A stretch of 64,000 bases of DNA from Polytrichum commune. Taxonomy: Eukaryota > Streptophyta > Polytrichopsida > Polytrichales > Polytrichaceae. The notes under the pieces are model-generated. The model was not told where the DNA came from, did no database searches, and saw only the letters and a program-made list of their open reading frames with translations. How positions within the stretch are numbered: the stretch's first letter is position 1; the number at the start of each line of letters is the position of its first letter. The position numbers and the translations under genes are program-made. The stretch spans positions 9,362,001-9,426,000 of the forward strand of contig OX485803.1 in the NCBI GenBank assembly GCA_950295325.1. Reading direction: 5' to 3'. This document shows, piece by piece, positions 40,827-52,604 of this stretch.

Positions 40827-41020
40827 ATAGACATCCACCTATGGATGCGAGTTGTCTAAAGAAACTGATGTTTCGGTCTGCTCCAACTTGGGTTCGAATC
40901 TAGTTGGTTGCATTGACTGGTGCTATCCCCTAATGAGCTAGTGGTTAGGCAGGAAATACAGTAGGTTGAATACATAGAAGGCTTTCCTACGCAAGTGTGC
41001 ATAGATCCTTCTAAATAAAG
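40827..41020 (+). repeat. tRNA-derived SINE, plus orientation
   Basis: It starts GACATCCACCTATGGATGCG and carries a good RNA polymerase III B box, GGGTTCGAATCT, near 40890. About 190 bp align with the reverse complement of 45565-45770 and 61731-61937, including TTGACTGGTGCTATCCC. The tRNA-like part cannot fold as a working tRNA. This copy is the most diverged of the three. Confidence 0.7.
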
Positions 41021-41098
41021 TTTTTGTTAAATTGACTACTTTGAACAAACTAAAGCATATGCCCAACAATATCGTTGATTTACGTTGAGCTGACTTAC

Positions 41099-41512
41099 CT
41101 TTTTGTTTGTTGTCTTCTTTGAACTCGTCTTCATTTCCGACTCCGATATACGATCGTCTGCATGTGCACCTTCATCACCCTCCATCATATCAAAATCCAG
41201 TGCTTTCACAGTTTCTACTATCGTATTCAACATGTTTATTTTCCCTTCGTTGTTTGCATTCATCTTTCCTACACTCAGTCCGAACCTCTTTTTCTCAGAA
41301 GTAAAATACAAAGCTTTCCTACACCTTCTCTTCGGCCTCACGGGTGTTCTCTCTACATCCTCCACCATCGTTGGTGTCTATAATGTGTCCTCCATCAGTC
41401 CACTATCATTTATTTTTCCAATGTGTCTATCCCACATAAATCCGGTGTATATTACGATCATTCATGTTGCAATTGGCGTCCAATGAACGAAATATTTCAA
41501 CGCGTCTTTCAT
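41099..41512 (-). pseudogene. Exon of an unrecognised cargo protein, element 1 only
   Basis: From ATG at 41512-41510 one frame runs to a GTAAGT donor at 41098, with in-frame TGA (41464-41462) and TAG (41380-41378). It begins MKDALKYFVHWTPIAT; its middle is basic (VRPKRRCRKALYF) and its end acidic, then Lys-rich, suggesting a nuclear protein. I recognise no domain, and element 2 has no visible counterpart. It is divergent from the transposase start, about 270 bp away. It may be the first exon of a gene whose next exons lie across the palindrome array, or a captured host fragment. Confidence 0.45.
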
Positions 41513-41717
41513 TTTGTTTTTATTTTTATTATAGGGTCCAAAAGTTTCTGACACCCTAGCCTCGCTGTTTTGTGTGTATCTTGCTTGTAAATATTCTCTA
41601 ACTATTATTGTGATATGTTTACTTCCATATTATTAGATGCTATGGTATCACACGCTTTCATCACCATCCATTATTGTATCACGCGTTTTCAATTTCATTC
41701 ACTTCATCACACACCTC

Positions 41718-41725
41718 TATATAAA
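41718..41725 (+). promoter_or_regulatory. TATA box of the element 1 transposase
   Basis: TATATAAA lies 58 bp upstream of the transposase ATG at 41783, a suitable distance for a short plant 5' leader. Confidence 0.55.
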
Positions 41726-41782
41726 AACAACATTCACCCAAAAATTTTGTGATGTCTTGTTCAATTCATCTTTTCATTTTTC

Positions 41783-44700
41783 ATGGCTACCATTAGAGCT
41801 CATGGATCTTTTGTTCCCTTCATTTTTCCACTTCAAGATGATGGTCATGTGAATGTTTCAGAGGATTTACTTAGTTTGAGATTCAACCTCCAGATAAGCT
41901 CCATGTATTTAGAGCAGGAGATGTACTCTACAGATGGAGAGGTATATGAAACGATTTTGGTTCAAAAAAACAGAACAGAGGTTGGTTTTATGTGGATCTT
42001 AGGACCTGGTTCATATAGGGTGATAAGTCTTTCTGAGTCTCAGATGCAAGCTTCTACTGTCATATTGACAAACGAATCCGGTACATCCACAGTTCAAATT
42101 CCCTCTACCGCACATGTTAAGGTAGAACCCCTTGATGATAGTGTGTTTGTGCTATCGGATTCAGAAGATGACATTTGTGCATCTGTTGATCTTTCAAACA
42201 CATCGCCGTTTTCATTTAAAGGTGTTCATTCTACTCCTTCGTAACTTCCTATACATGTATCCAAATCTCCTTGCGGTCTTATGTACAAGAGGGTGGTTCC
42301 CCTAATCTCACCCTCTCAACGTCCTCCACTACACCCTTCACCTTCATCTACAGGGTTGACTATAGTTGATGCCTTGAAGCTAACAAAGTCAAGAAAAAGA
42401 TCAAAGTCAGATCTCGCATCCATTGATTTTGATAGTATAGATGTTCGTGATGGCAAGTACTTACCATCTTCTTTTAATGGTGATGTTTTGTTTCTCTTAC
42501 CCCCTGTGGCACTTAAAGTCCCAAGTATGTATGGCCGCTCAATGGATGGCATGGACAAGATGTGCGACGGTCACCCTTGGTACACCACCAAAACCACCAA
42601 TATCCAAAATGATTTTGGATTGTCCTTCCGGTGCTCTACTTGTGCTGGTCATCTCCAATGTCCTAATGACTCCTGTGATTACATGAATCGCAATGGGGGC
42701 CTCCGGAACAACACTAAATGGGCCGGTTCAACTCCTCTCCCATTTGTTGTGGGTAATGTTCCTCCCACTAGGTCCACTGTCGAGTGTAAGGTATGTCGTT
42801 CCACACCTGTGTGCATTGCTTCATGTCATGCTCGAATCATATACATCCACTTCACATCTGTTGGAATGTCCAGGGCTTGCATTCATATTGGTGTACATGA
42901 TCACCCTGTGGCCAATGGCACAAGCCGTGAGTCATTGGACATGGCATACCAGTGCGTTGCAAATGAAGTATTGAAAACACCCACAGCCAAAAATTCAGCC
43001 ATAGTTATGGCAGCAAGCAAATAATTCTTGGCCGATTATCTTCTCAAATCTCCCGCAAATATCGAAGGCCATCACTTGGTTGGTTCATCCCTGGAGGTCG
43101 TCATGGACAAATTCAGCACTCTTGCGTCTCCGAATTGTCGTAACTTTGTATTTGGATCAAAGTTTTTTTTGCGTAGTGAAATGAGAACTATGGATAGTAT
43201 TATGGCGCTCAAAGACCACTCTGCTTTCAAGTTCGTCCATGGTAGTCGCTTTCCAGGGCAGTCAAAGGACAAAGTGTGTGTTTTTAAGATGTCTGTAGAC
43301 CTTCCAGGTAGTGGTGTGGAGCTTGTGAAGAGGATGCAAGTCGGTGGGAACATGGAGAATTCATGGATTATGTTTGACCATGTCAAACGTTTGAAGGACT
43401 GGACGACCATGGCTTGCCATGTGCAGGACAGTCGATACTGTAAAGTGTTGACTATTGCGTGTTGTGACATGCAATCTAAAGATGGTGCAGCACAAATTCT
43501 CTTTGGGGAAAATTTAAATGCTGTCATGGAAGAAAATGGTGTACCAAACATAAACTTCAAAGGATTCATGGCTGATAGTGCTCAAGCTAATTGGAATGCG
43601 GTGAGGGCGATTTACGGGGATGGTAATCCAAGTTTGCCCATGGTTGCACGTGAGCGTACATGTCTTTTCCATTGGTCTGCAAGCTTGGATAAGGTGACCC
43701 AAAAGTATATCAAACCATCCTTGCAGTTTCAACACAAACAAATATGCAAGGATTACAAAGACGCGAAAACAATGGATGACGCTGAGACTAAGTACCATGT
43801 GATTCGTTCTTGGTGGTTGTCATCTGGAGCTGCCTCGGAAGAAGGCATCCTTCGCCTTTCAGAGTGGTTGGAATTTTGGCACTTTCGTTATAGACAATGG
43901 GGTGGTCATATGCTACTTGTAAGTACATATCAAACTTCATTATTCGCTGTCATTCAATATCTTGCCACTGATATATAATATATCTTATGTTTTTCTTATC
44001 CTTGTATTTGTGTGTTGTTCATAGGATATGACAATAGAAGAGCGTGCGGAAATGCCAACATGCAACCTTGCAGAGACTGTACACAACAAATGGCTCCAAC
44101 AGTCCGGCAACAAAATGACTTGTTTATATGAAGCTATAGTGGACGACATGATCCGTGCCTTCATGCAAATTGCAAATTACCGGACATGGTTGAAAAGGGG
44201 GTTTGATGGTAAAGGTCCTGATTCAGCATCCTTGAAACTCAAAACGGCTGCCAGGTGTGGAGATCCAAAAATGTTGACCGATGCCGTGAAGTCTTATCCA
44301 GGGGCAGAAGACGTCAACACTAGATATTGTGCATTGGAAGGGTCAAAGCTCTTTGGTTCCACCAAACGCAAATTCAACCTACCACCGGGTGCTGATTGTG
44401 ATTCTCATCGACCCGACAAAGTAAACTATTCCATTCCTCGTCCCAACACCCAAGCAACTCGTCAACGCATAGAGGAATCGTTGAGTTCTGCAATTCATGG
44501 TGTGGCTCATACTACATCCGTGTTAGAGACAGATTATCTTGCTTCCAAGTGGCACATTGCAAGATTACCACCTAACTCAGCCAAACGATGTTGGGCATTG
44601 CAGGCCATCACAGGGACTATGTGCAATGCCAAAGTCAGGATTGGGAAACATGGCACACCTGCTCCAACATACAAAGGGCTCAGGAAGGAATTTCGCTCTC

Positions 44701-45377
44701 CCAACAATGTGGAGTATGAATTTTGGTTTTGCCCTGACAACATCACACGTTGTGTGAGTGGCAGTAAGAAGAAATATGTGTTGGACTGGCCTATAGTACC
44801 CAACACGTGGCCGGTGAAGATAGGTACCAATCTATCGCGAGAGGAGGTTTTGGCACTTGAAGATGTTGGGTTTCAACTACAGCAGAGGGAGGCATTGTCC
44901 CCTCGTCGTAGGTTTTCAACAATCGCAACTCTCCCCATCCCTCGCTCGCATTTTTCTATGCCACCAAACCCGGACGCCCACCCTACATTCAGGTTTGGGA
45001 AGACAGTGCGTCGTAATCCAACAGCACCGCTAGCGGATCACAAAAACAAATGGGAGAACGCCGGACTCATGGAGGGTTACTATGTGGTTGGGGTCACTGC
45101 CATTCCATATCCAGGCTTTGGAGTGATAATCAACATTGTCTCCAAGCAGGATATCACCTACCATGTCACAATTGGCGACATCCCGGATTTCACGAAAATG
45201 TCTTCTCATGCATTGGGAAAAAAAGGAAAATGGGTGTATTGTAAACATCTTTATTATGTGTTTAGATTTTTGTGCAAGGTGGATTACGAGAGTGACAAGT
45301 TCATTCATGCACCTACATATACCTATAACGAGGTCATGCGACTACTTGAACTTGCTGGTATTGTAGAGTGTGAGTAG
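41783..45377 (+). pseudogene. MULE-type transposase with SWIM finger (element 1)
   Basis: The gene has two exons, 41783-43918 and 44025-45377, joined in phase by a CTT/GTAAGT donor and a TTCATAG acceptor, about 1160 codons. In order it encodes an acidic N-terminal region; a Cys/His-rich DNA-binding region with CSTCAGHLQCPNDSCDY and GVHDHP (WRKY-GCM1/FLYWCH-like); a DDE-like core with CCDMQS, FMADSAQANW and CLFHW; and at the C-terminus the SWIM zinc finger (C-x-C ... CKH). Defects are TAA at 42242-42244, TAA at 43022-43024 (CAA, Gln, in element 2) and a 12-bp deletion removing the first Cys pair of the SWIM finger (about 45183). Exonic identity to element 2 is high. It would cut and rejoin the element at its inverted ends; this copy is inactive. 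Confidence 0.85.
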
Positions 45378-45564
45378 TATTGCAAATGGTCTATTAAGTA
45401 CCATATATTTGAATGTCAAAATATGACATGTTTTGGTTTGGATTTTTATAATAAAAATCAGCAATGGGCTGGAAGTATTTTAAATGATTCAGTAACTTCA
45501 TTTCTATTTAGACTACGACCCAACCGTGAGCGGTTTGATTGATTGACATGGATAAATAATAACA

Positions 45565-45770
45565 AGTTTCTAAAAATAAAAAATAATTGAGAAGATTCTA
45601 TGCACATCCGCGTAGTAACGTCTTCTTGGTATCCGCCTATAGATTATTCTTGCTTTATCACTAGCTCAATTTGGGATAGCACCAGTCAATGTAACCAACC
45701 GGATTCGAACCCGGGTTGATACAGACCTAATACCAGTCTCTTACACAACTCGCATCCACAGGCGGATGTC
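45565..45770 (-). repeat. tRNA-derived SINE, element 1 3' copy
   Basis: On the minus strand it starts GACATCCGCCTGTGGATGCG, has the B box GGGTTCGAATCC near 45715-45704 and ends in an A/T-rich tail near 45565. It sits at the same place as the copy in element 2 (61731-61937), so it was inserted in their common ancestor. Confidence 0.75.
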
Positions 45771-45834
45771 TCAAAACCTAGTAGTTACCTACATATTGAC
45801 TATTTTTAATATCTAATTTCCTTTCATTTGTAGA

Positions 45835-45955
45835 TTCTGGGCCTTAACTCAACCCGTGAGCGGTTTGAGTGGCTCACAATTATGGCACCTACATGTACGT
45901 ATAATGAGGTTATGCACCTACTTGAGCTTGATGGTGTTGTGGAATGTGAGTAGTT
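45835..45955 (+). pseudogene. Duplicate terminal exon of the transposase
   Basis: After a TTTCATTTGTAG acceptor the frame ILGLNSTRERFEWL leads into APTCTYNEVMHLLEL and ends at ECE-TAG. It repeats the last residues of the main transposase gene (APTYTYNEVMRLLEL, ending at 45377). The following 3' sequence, including ATAAATGACATGTATTGGTT, is also a repeat of the DNA after 45377. It is a tandem duplication of the 3' end, now possibly an alternative last exon. Confidence 0.65.
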
Positions 45956-46199
45956 GTGCAAGTGTTGGTTGTAACTACATGTATAAGGATGTCAATAAAT
46001 GACATGTATTGGTTTGGATTATTATAATAAAAATCAGCAATGAATTGAAAGTGTTTTAAATGATCCATGGAAATAGGGCCCTTTCACTTGTGCTTCATTT
46101 AAAATATTGGCAATTTACAATTGAAAATATGCAATTAATTTGTCAAAATTTTGGTTGTGTACCCTAAATCTGTGTGTCTTTACTAAATTTGGAATCATT

Positions 46200-46248
46200 G
46201 CTCATGTGTTACTGCTCACCGCTCACCGCTCATAAGATAGCTTCCCTC
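46200..46248 (-). repeat. Element 1 right terminal inverted repeat
   Basis: Read inward, the end is GAGGGAAGCTATCTTATGAG followed by two GCGGTGA units. It pairs imperfectly with 34519-34570. Confidence 0.9.
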
Positions 46249-46258
46249 CTCTCCGGAC
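46249..46258. repeat. Target-site duplication of element 1, right copy
   Basis: Exact repeat of CTCTCCGGAC at 34509-34518. Confidence 0.9.
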
Positions 46259-47589
46259 TAGCATGGTAGCCTTATTCTAAGCTCATTCTTTTTCATGTCT
46301 CTTTCATTATATTTCTATTGACTACGAGCAATCTAATGCTTTGCCATCTACACTCCCACTTTGCGAATAGTCAAAAGCTTCTAAACCCATTGCCTTTGAT
46401 AATGCTTGATGCTTATTCTTTGAAAGTAGTTTGGTTAGCACGACCGCTATCATATCCTCTGTTGGCCAATATTTCAAACATATCTCTTGGTTTTCTAGTT
46501 TCTTTCTAATGAAGTGATGTTGGACATTGATATTTTTGGTGCGAGAATGTGTGTGGGATTCTTTACAAGTGCTATACATCCTTGTAGTAACACATTATGG
46601 ATATCGGTCCTTCTTGCACATATCCAATATCCGCCAAAAGTTGTCTAAGCCAAACCGTTTTTTTTGTACAATGGCTAGTAGCCCATGTACTCCACCTCCG
46701 TTGTAGACAATGCAATGGTTGGTTATTTTTTGCATTTCCACAAAATGACTCCAACGCCAACAACACACACGTACCCTGTGGTGGATTACCGGTTGTTTAC
46801 ATCTCCCGCCCAATCCGCATCACAAAAAACCCTCAAGACAATATCCTTGCCTCTGAGGCATAATTTGAAGTCCAAAGTGCCTTTTCAAATACCTCATGAT
46901 GCGTTTTACGGCCATCCAATGTGGTGGACCGGCCTTTGACATGAAATGGCTCACCATACTCACCGCAAATGCAATATCAACCCTCGTGGCCACCATTGCA
47001 TATATGAGGGATCCTATTCCGGCCTTGTATGAAACACCTTCTATATCCCTTTACACATGTTAAAACACTTAAGGACTTCTTTCATGTAGCTCATTTGGTT
47101 CATGGTGATGGTACAGGCTTCTCTATTCTTCTCAAATTCTACTCCTAGGCAATAATACAAATCTCTAAGACTGCTCATCTCATATTCCTTCTAGAGCTCC
47201 GATTTAAGTCACTTCAATTGGATTATATTGCTTGGCATAATGATCAAATCAACCACATAGAGGATTATCACCTAAAATATTTACCCATTTGTTCAACGTA
47301 CAACGAATGATCTACTTGGCTCCTACAAAAACCCTCGTCAATGAAGAAAGAATTGATACGGTGGTACCACGCCCTTGGCAATTGCTTGAACCCGTGCAAA
47401 GTTCTTTTGAGTTTTCACACAAGATCTTATTTCCCCTCTTGTACAAAACCCTCCAGTTGATCCATATAAATCTCTACCTTCACTATTACATTCAAAAACG
47501 CCTCACACAAAATTCAAAAGATCATCCAACAATGTCATATTATCCCGTTATTCGCCGTGTTGGGGTAGAATGCGATTCTTCCACCACTA
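46259..47589 (-). pseudogene. Copia retrotransposon pol 3' part: reverse transcriptase and RNase H
   Basis: On the minus strand the region reads through the end of a Ty1/Copia polyprotein. Near 47320-47225 it has SQVDHSLYVEQ and then LYVVDLIIM, the degenerate YVDD catalytic motif of reverse transcriptase. Near 46740-46570 it has the RNase H region with WLRQLLADIGYVQEGP, and near 46530-46420 ENQEICLKYWPTEDMIA, the conserved end of Copia RNase H. The stop is at about 46323-46321. Several frameshifts and stops are present. The left (5') side is cut at 47589 by the insertion of element 2, and the missing upstream part is found at 62461-64000. Confidence 0.85.
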
Positions 47590-47599
47590 TCCGTGCGGA
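47590..47599. repeat. Target-site duplication of element 2, left copy
   Basis: TCCGTGCGGA, repeated exactly at 62451-62460. The sequence belongs to the interrupted Copia pol gene and reads RPHG-type codons there. Confidence 0.9.
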
Positions 47600-47790
47600 G
47601 GGGAGTGCTATCTTGTGAGCGGTGAACAATGAGCGGTGAGCAATGAGTGGTAACTTGTGAGCGGTGAGGAATGTGAAATATTTGGTAATAGGGCCACTAG
47701 TATCCTATAACCGTGGAATTTTGGCATAAAAGTTTTTGATTTTAGGGTTTAATAGGGAGAGGTGTGGGGATGATAAGCAACATTGTGAGA
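47600..47790 (+). repeat. Element 2 left terminal inverted repeat and subterminal region
   Basis: The end contains four or more GTGAGCGGTGARCAATGAG-type units and then the CCTATAACCGTGGAATT block shared with the left end of element 1. Confidence 0.85.
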
Positions 47791-48271
47791 AGTGAGCAAT
47801 GAGAAAAAAAAATCCCACATGACTATGGGCATATATACATTTATCATATATAAATACATCTTTATTTCAACTATAGATAAATTATTGCATCCACATGTTT
47901 TATTTTGCGGTTCAATAATATCATCAATTGTAGCAAAATAATCAACAATGAATTTAACAATGAATTGGTGCATGGGTGCATGGATTTGGGTGCATTCCTG
48001 TGTGCACTCAAATATAGTGGGTGCATAATATGCAACTTGTACAAAATACCACAAAGAATTTCATCACAACCAAACCTAATTACAAGTGCATGTTCATGAC
48101 CGTGGTATTGAATATATATATATTTGTGGAAAATTGAAGACTATATGTACAACAACAAACATTGAAGAGTCAAAACATTAGATATATAATGATTTTAATT
48201 ATTAGAACCCAATTGAAAACTTGGCATTGGAGAACTCTCAACATATATCTTCATAATATACATGTAAAGTT
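47791..48271. other. 3' flank of the cargo gene
   Basis: A+T-rich, no coding signal; probably 3' untranslated and terminator sequence of the minus-strand cargo gene. Confidence 0.4.
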
Positions 48272-51200
48272 TCATTCTTCATGGGCCTCTATGTCCATGA
48301 ACATTTCTACTAATCGTCTAGGATGAAGATCCGTTGATTGGCTTGATGACTCTAGTGAAACTTCTTGTTGTTGTGCCATGTGTTGTGCCATTGACTTTGC
48401 ATATATTGGTAGGTCTTGTACAAAATTTGGAGTTGCTGGTACTTTTGCAAACCAATCTTTCAATCCAATGCTAATCATGTAAAAAAAACAATATTAATAT
48501 GAGTTTAAGTAATATATTGAAAAATAAATGTACACATGCAAATTCATTGTATGAAATTTGCAATAGCTTGAAGACTTACTCACTATTCAGAATCAGATAT
48601 ATCGATGGCCACAAATTTGCGCCCTTGCTTTGGAGCTTCATCCTCAAAATTTGGACCAATACTTGAGGAAGGTTTTGAGGGTGCTTGAAATACATTGGAT
48701 GCTTCAACATTCAAACTCTGGAATAAAGCATCCAATAACCCCATGTGTATTTCTTCGTCTGCTTCAAAACCAAAAATATGTCTTTCACTTTCTTTTGCAG
48801 CGTGAAAACTTGCACCTGTCCCCACGGACAAATCCAATATACGACCATGTAATGGAGAACATGCTTCAATGAGTTGTTGCATAACCAAAGGGTTTTTTTC
48901 TTTAGCTCCCCTCCAAGGTTGTCCACATTGGTTCAAACACATGTTTGTGTTCGTTATTTGATTGAACAGAACATCCAATTGTTTGATGTCCACAAATGGA
49001 TCTATGTAGCTAGCAGCATCCGAGAGGGCAAATGAACTAGATGGTTTCTTCAAGAGAAGAATGTTGGAAAGAGCAGTTTGGATACCGTTAGGAGCATTTT
49101 GTGGTAAACAGTTCACAATTGTGAATGTTTTGACATGCTCCCTTAAACAAAAATGTTTTGGACGATCTCTGGTCCCTAGTGCATAACTCACAATTTTTTC
49201 TTGCAGTCTTGGCATCTTTGGCATTGCACATGATAAGCGTGCAACCATTGTCTGAAAGTATTGATTCCAAAAAATCAAACAATGTCTCCCACCATTCATC
49301 TGTCTTCAATTGCATCCAAGAAGGAATAGTACGCCCTTCGTCAATACCATGGATTGGCATCCCATCTGGAATATCAACGATAATTAGGTCCACACATGCT
49401 TTGGTAACAATTCCATTCACATTGTTTACTTTACCCAAAGAAACATCTTTCATCCATGACATCAATTTTTTGAAATCAGGAGATGTTTTTTTGTGTTTTT
49501 CATAAAAAACATGACAATCATACCAATCACCTTTAACAAGGCCTACCTTGGGAATAAAATCAAGATTTCTTCCCGGTTTTGGTACAGTTGCAATTTGTGA
49601 TCTTGACGACACTCGACCACTTGGTGGCTTTGGATTTGGGACAATATCTTGTTCGTCGTTTTTTGTGTCGATTATTTTTCTTTTTTTCCTCAATTGAATA
49701 TGTGGTTTGGAAGACTGCGATGGTTGTTTGGAGGACTCCGATGGTTGTTCGGTTTCAAATGTTGGCATTTCACCCACATTAATACCAACACTTCTTTGTT
49801 CTTCAACTCTTGCATTGCAATCTTGAAACAATTGTGTTTCTTCTTCTGGTAAAGAACCGTTGGGAAGGTCCAAATACCAACCTCCCCCTTCGCGATGTGC
49901 AGATGGCCATTTTCTTTGTTCAATATTCCAAAGCATTCCTTCTGCAAGTGTCCAAGAAGACCACCATGATGGACGACCTCGAAGTTTTCCATTTGCAATC
50001 AAAATGAATTTAATGTATCGATAAATTATATGACACATGATTGCAGCAAAACCTGGTTGATCTTTCCATATATTGTTCCTCCACACAGTCTTTGCATTCA
50101 CCTTAGTGGGTATTTCCACTAAAAAGGCCATGTTCCCAAATTTTCCTCCCATGTTCTAATATATGAGACAACATCCGGAACATCCGAAGTCATATTGTCC
50201 AACACCAATCGTTGTGTTGCATCATCATGATTGATGTAGTAATCAATTTTTTTGTATGCCTCCTCTTTGAGCTGTATAACATACATAAAAATAATTAATA
50301 TACAATATACAAATACTTATGTATCATAATACATATATCAAACATACATATATATTATATATTTGATACATAAATATATCACATATCAAATAGTAAACTT
50401 CATATATAAATACCTGCCACCAAAATGTTCTTCTTGTCAGCCATGGATCCAATGCATCATTTCCTCCAATTTCTAAAGGAAACGATGCAGCATGTTTTGT
50501 GTCATCATTAGCATTCCAGAGCTTTAGCCAATTCGTTTTCTCTTTGGAATCAACCTGAGATTGACAAAGACGATGGAGGCGATCAAGGGTCATTTGCACA
50601 TTGTCTCCATTTTTGTCATAGTGTTTTTTGATTTCATCAAAAAACTCTGTGCCATTTCGGGATCAGCGATGGCCAAAATTTTAACCAGTGTTGACCGTTT
50701 TTTAGTTTTGATGGATTGTGACGTTGTTGCAATTATTTGTTGCAATCCGATGTGATCTGCAACCTCCAAGTTGATATAGTTTTCAGTTGCTTTTGCAACC
50801 TCGTCCTCAATTTCACTCTGTACAATACAAAGTATTGATGAGCATAAAGAAAGAAAATCTAGAAATCCATAAATATGAATTGATATAGTTAAAGAAATAA
50901 GTAAATACAAAATTTACCTTGTAAATATGTTCGACCAGGATCTCTTGTGTGACATTATACCACTTTTTGGAATTTACTGATTTTTTCTTTTTGCACAAAG
51001 CCATTTGCTCAGGACTAATCCTTCCTTCCCACCATTCCAGCGGTTCACTTCCATATTTTGTCATTTTGAAGAGTGTGTGAATGAATCGAGGTTTGACAAC
51101 ATTTTTTCTGTTGATCTGAATTTTTTCAAAATATAAACATAAATATAAAAATATGAAAAACTTAAAGATGAAACATGTAAAGAAAATTAACAATATAAGG

Positions 51201-52604
51201 TAATCAAAATAAAAATGAATAAAATACTTACATGTTGATATCATCGCAGAGACATGTGATAACAGAGTGATTTTCTTTTCGTCCATCAAGGATTATCGAT
51301 GTAGGGCTTATATGATATTCAACACCACCTAACTTCATCTCTTTGGTATTGTACCACGCTTTAAAGCGATGATTTCCATCCCAAATGTGAAACATTTTAT
51401 TTTTGAATGCATGCAAACCATGCTCTATCAAATAGGCTTCAAATTCTTCATTTTTTTGTTTCCAAATTTCATCCCATTCATTCACAATGTCATCATTGAC
51501 ATCAATCGTGTATCCCTCTTCATGCTCTACCGAGACATAAAATGATGCAGACCCAGGAATATAACCATTGAGAAACGAACGTGACAAAATTGATACATCA
51601 TCGTCCAATGCGGGCCTAACCACCTCCATGCCAATCATTCGACACAAAGGGATAGGCACAGGATATTTCATGAGACATATATCACTCAATGTCGAGTTTA
51701 TTTTTGGTTTTCGTTCCAAGAGTTTCATTCTCGTGTACTTGATGGATTTCCCTTCATGTTCAGCTGGGTTCTCCAATGTAGGCGGAGGTGTCCATAATCC
51801 TTCATGAATATTATTTTTTCCACTCTGCACAATATTCATGTATGTAAGAATATAAACCTAATAATAATAGAGAATATATATAAATTAAAAAAATTCAAAC
51901 CGTTTAATACAAATAAAAATAAATTTTACCTTCTCTTTTTTGCGACGATTAGTTACACCTTCAGAAGGTCCACCAATAAATTGAGATGTAGATATTGTCC
52001 CTTGAGACAATGTCAAAGAATGTTCTTTATGCTGTGATCATTGATTCACAAGAGAAAATTGTTGTTCTTGGAATTGTTCAGTATATTGAGAATCTGGTGT
52101 CTCCTGAAATTGTTGATTCTTTGGAGAAGTTTGTGTCACTTGAAAGTGTTGATTCTCTTGAGAGTCTTGTGTATCATCATATTGCAGATTGTCTTGATTT
52201 TCTTGATGCGATTTCTCTAAAGTGGATTCCTTAATAACTTGTTCTGCAACTAAATCCACAATATTATCCACAATTTTTGTTGCAACATCTTCAGTGATAT
52301 TTTGATGTTGTCCCAAAAGTGGCTCCAATCTTTGCGACAATGTCATTGTATTTTCTTTAGAATGGACTTGTGGTTAATCGTTTGAATGCATGGAAGATGC
52401 ACAATCTTCTTCCACTGTTTCAAGACCAACATCAGGTTGAAGTCCCTTGATGCGATGAGACCTTCGCGTAAGGGTGGAGTTTTCACCTTGTCTTCTTTTC
52501 CTAGTTGTTGATTTAACGCCTTGTTGATGAATATTTTGTATTCTTGGCGAGAGAGGTTGTAACGCATTGGAGGATGGGTCTTTTTGTTTTTCTTTAGGAA
52601 ACAT
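48272..52604 (-). pseudogene. ParB-like plus beta-class DNA methyltransferase-like cargo protein (element 2 copy)
   Basis: Exon model, minus strand: from ATG at 52604 to 51930, 51824-51232, 51115-50918, 50817-50414, 50271 to about 48598, and a last exon to TGA or TAA near 48272 joined through GAATA/GTGAGT. The N-terminal region is basic and then Gln-rich. The ParB/sulfiredoxin-like domain (51660-51235) carries VPIPLCRM and WDGNHRF (51383-51363). A region shared with element 1 contains WLKLW and ALDPWL, then GGGWYLDLPNG. The methyltransferase part has VDIPDG (49375-49361) where DPPY is expected, then GQPWRGAKEKNP and motif I LDLSVGTGAS (48834-48808) with HIFGFEAD after it, the AdoMet-binding pattern of the beta class. 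Defects are TAA at 52376-52374, TGA near 52038, and frameshifts near 50640, 50140 and 49197. Function and target are inferred only. Confidence 0.75.

Larger units (their letters stand above)
34519..46248 (+). mobile_element. Element 1: 11.73-kb Mutator-like transposon with ParB-methylase cargo
   Basis: The boundaries are set by the inverted ends GGGGAGTGCTATCTT (left) and GAGGGAAGCTATCTT (right, read inward), each followed by tandem GAGCRRTGAGC-type units, and by the flanking 10-bp duplication. Layout: left end; minus-strand ParB-methylase-like gene (34702-38535); simple repeat (38645-38925); palindrome array (39156-40702); SINE copy; minus-strand exon of unknown function (41099-41512); plus-strand transposase (41783-45377); duplicated 3' end with a second SINE; right end. 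Transposase and cargo both carry stops, so this copy cannot act alone. Orientation is given by the transposase. Confidence 0.9.

Noticed and set aside
42316-45308. Minus-strand open frames within the transposase exons
   Set aside because: They are antisense shadows of the transposase, whose plus-strand frame is conserved between the two elements.
45565-45770. Possible tRNA gene (GGGTTCGAATCC)
   Set aside because: Only the B box fits; no cloverleaf can be drawn and three diverged copies share a non-tRNA tail, so it is a SINE.
47289-47618. 109-codon plus-strand open frame
   Set aside because: Antisense of the Copia reverse transcriptase, recognisable by LYVVDLIIM on the minus strand.
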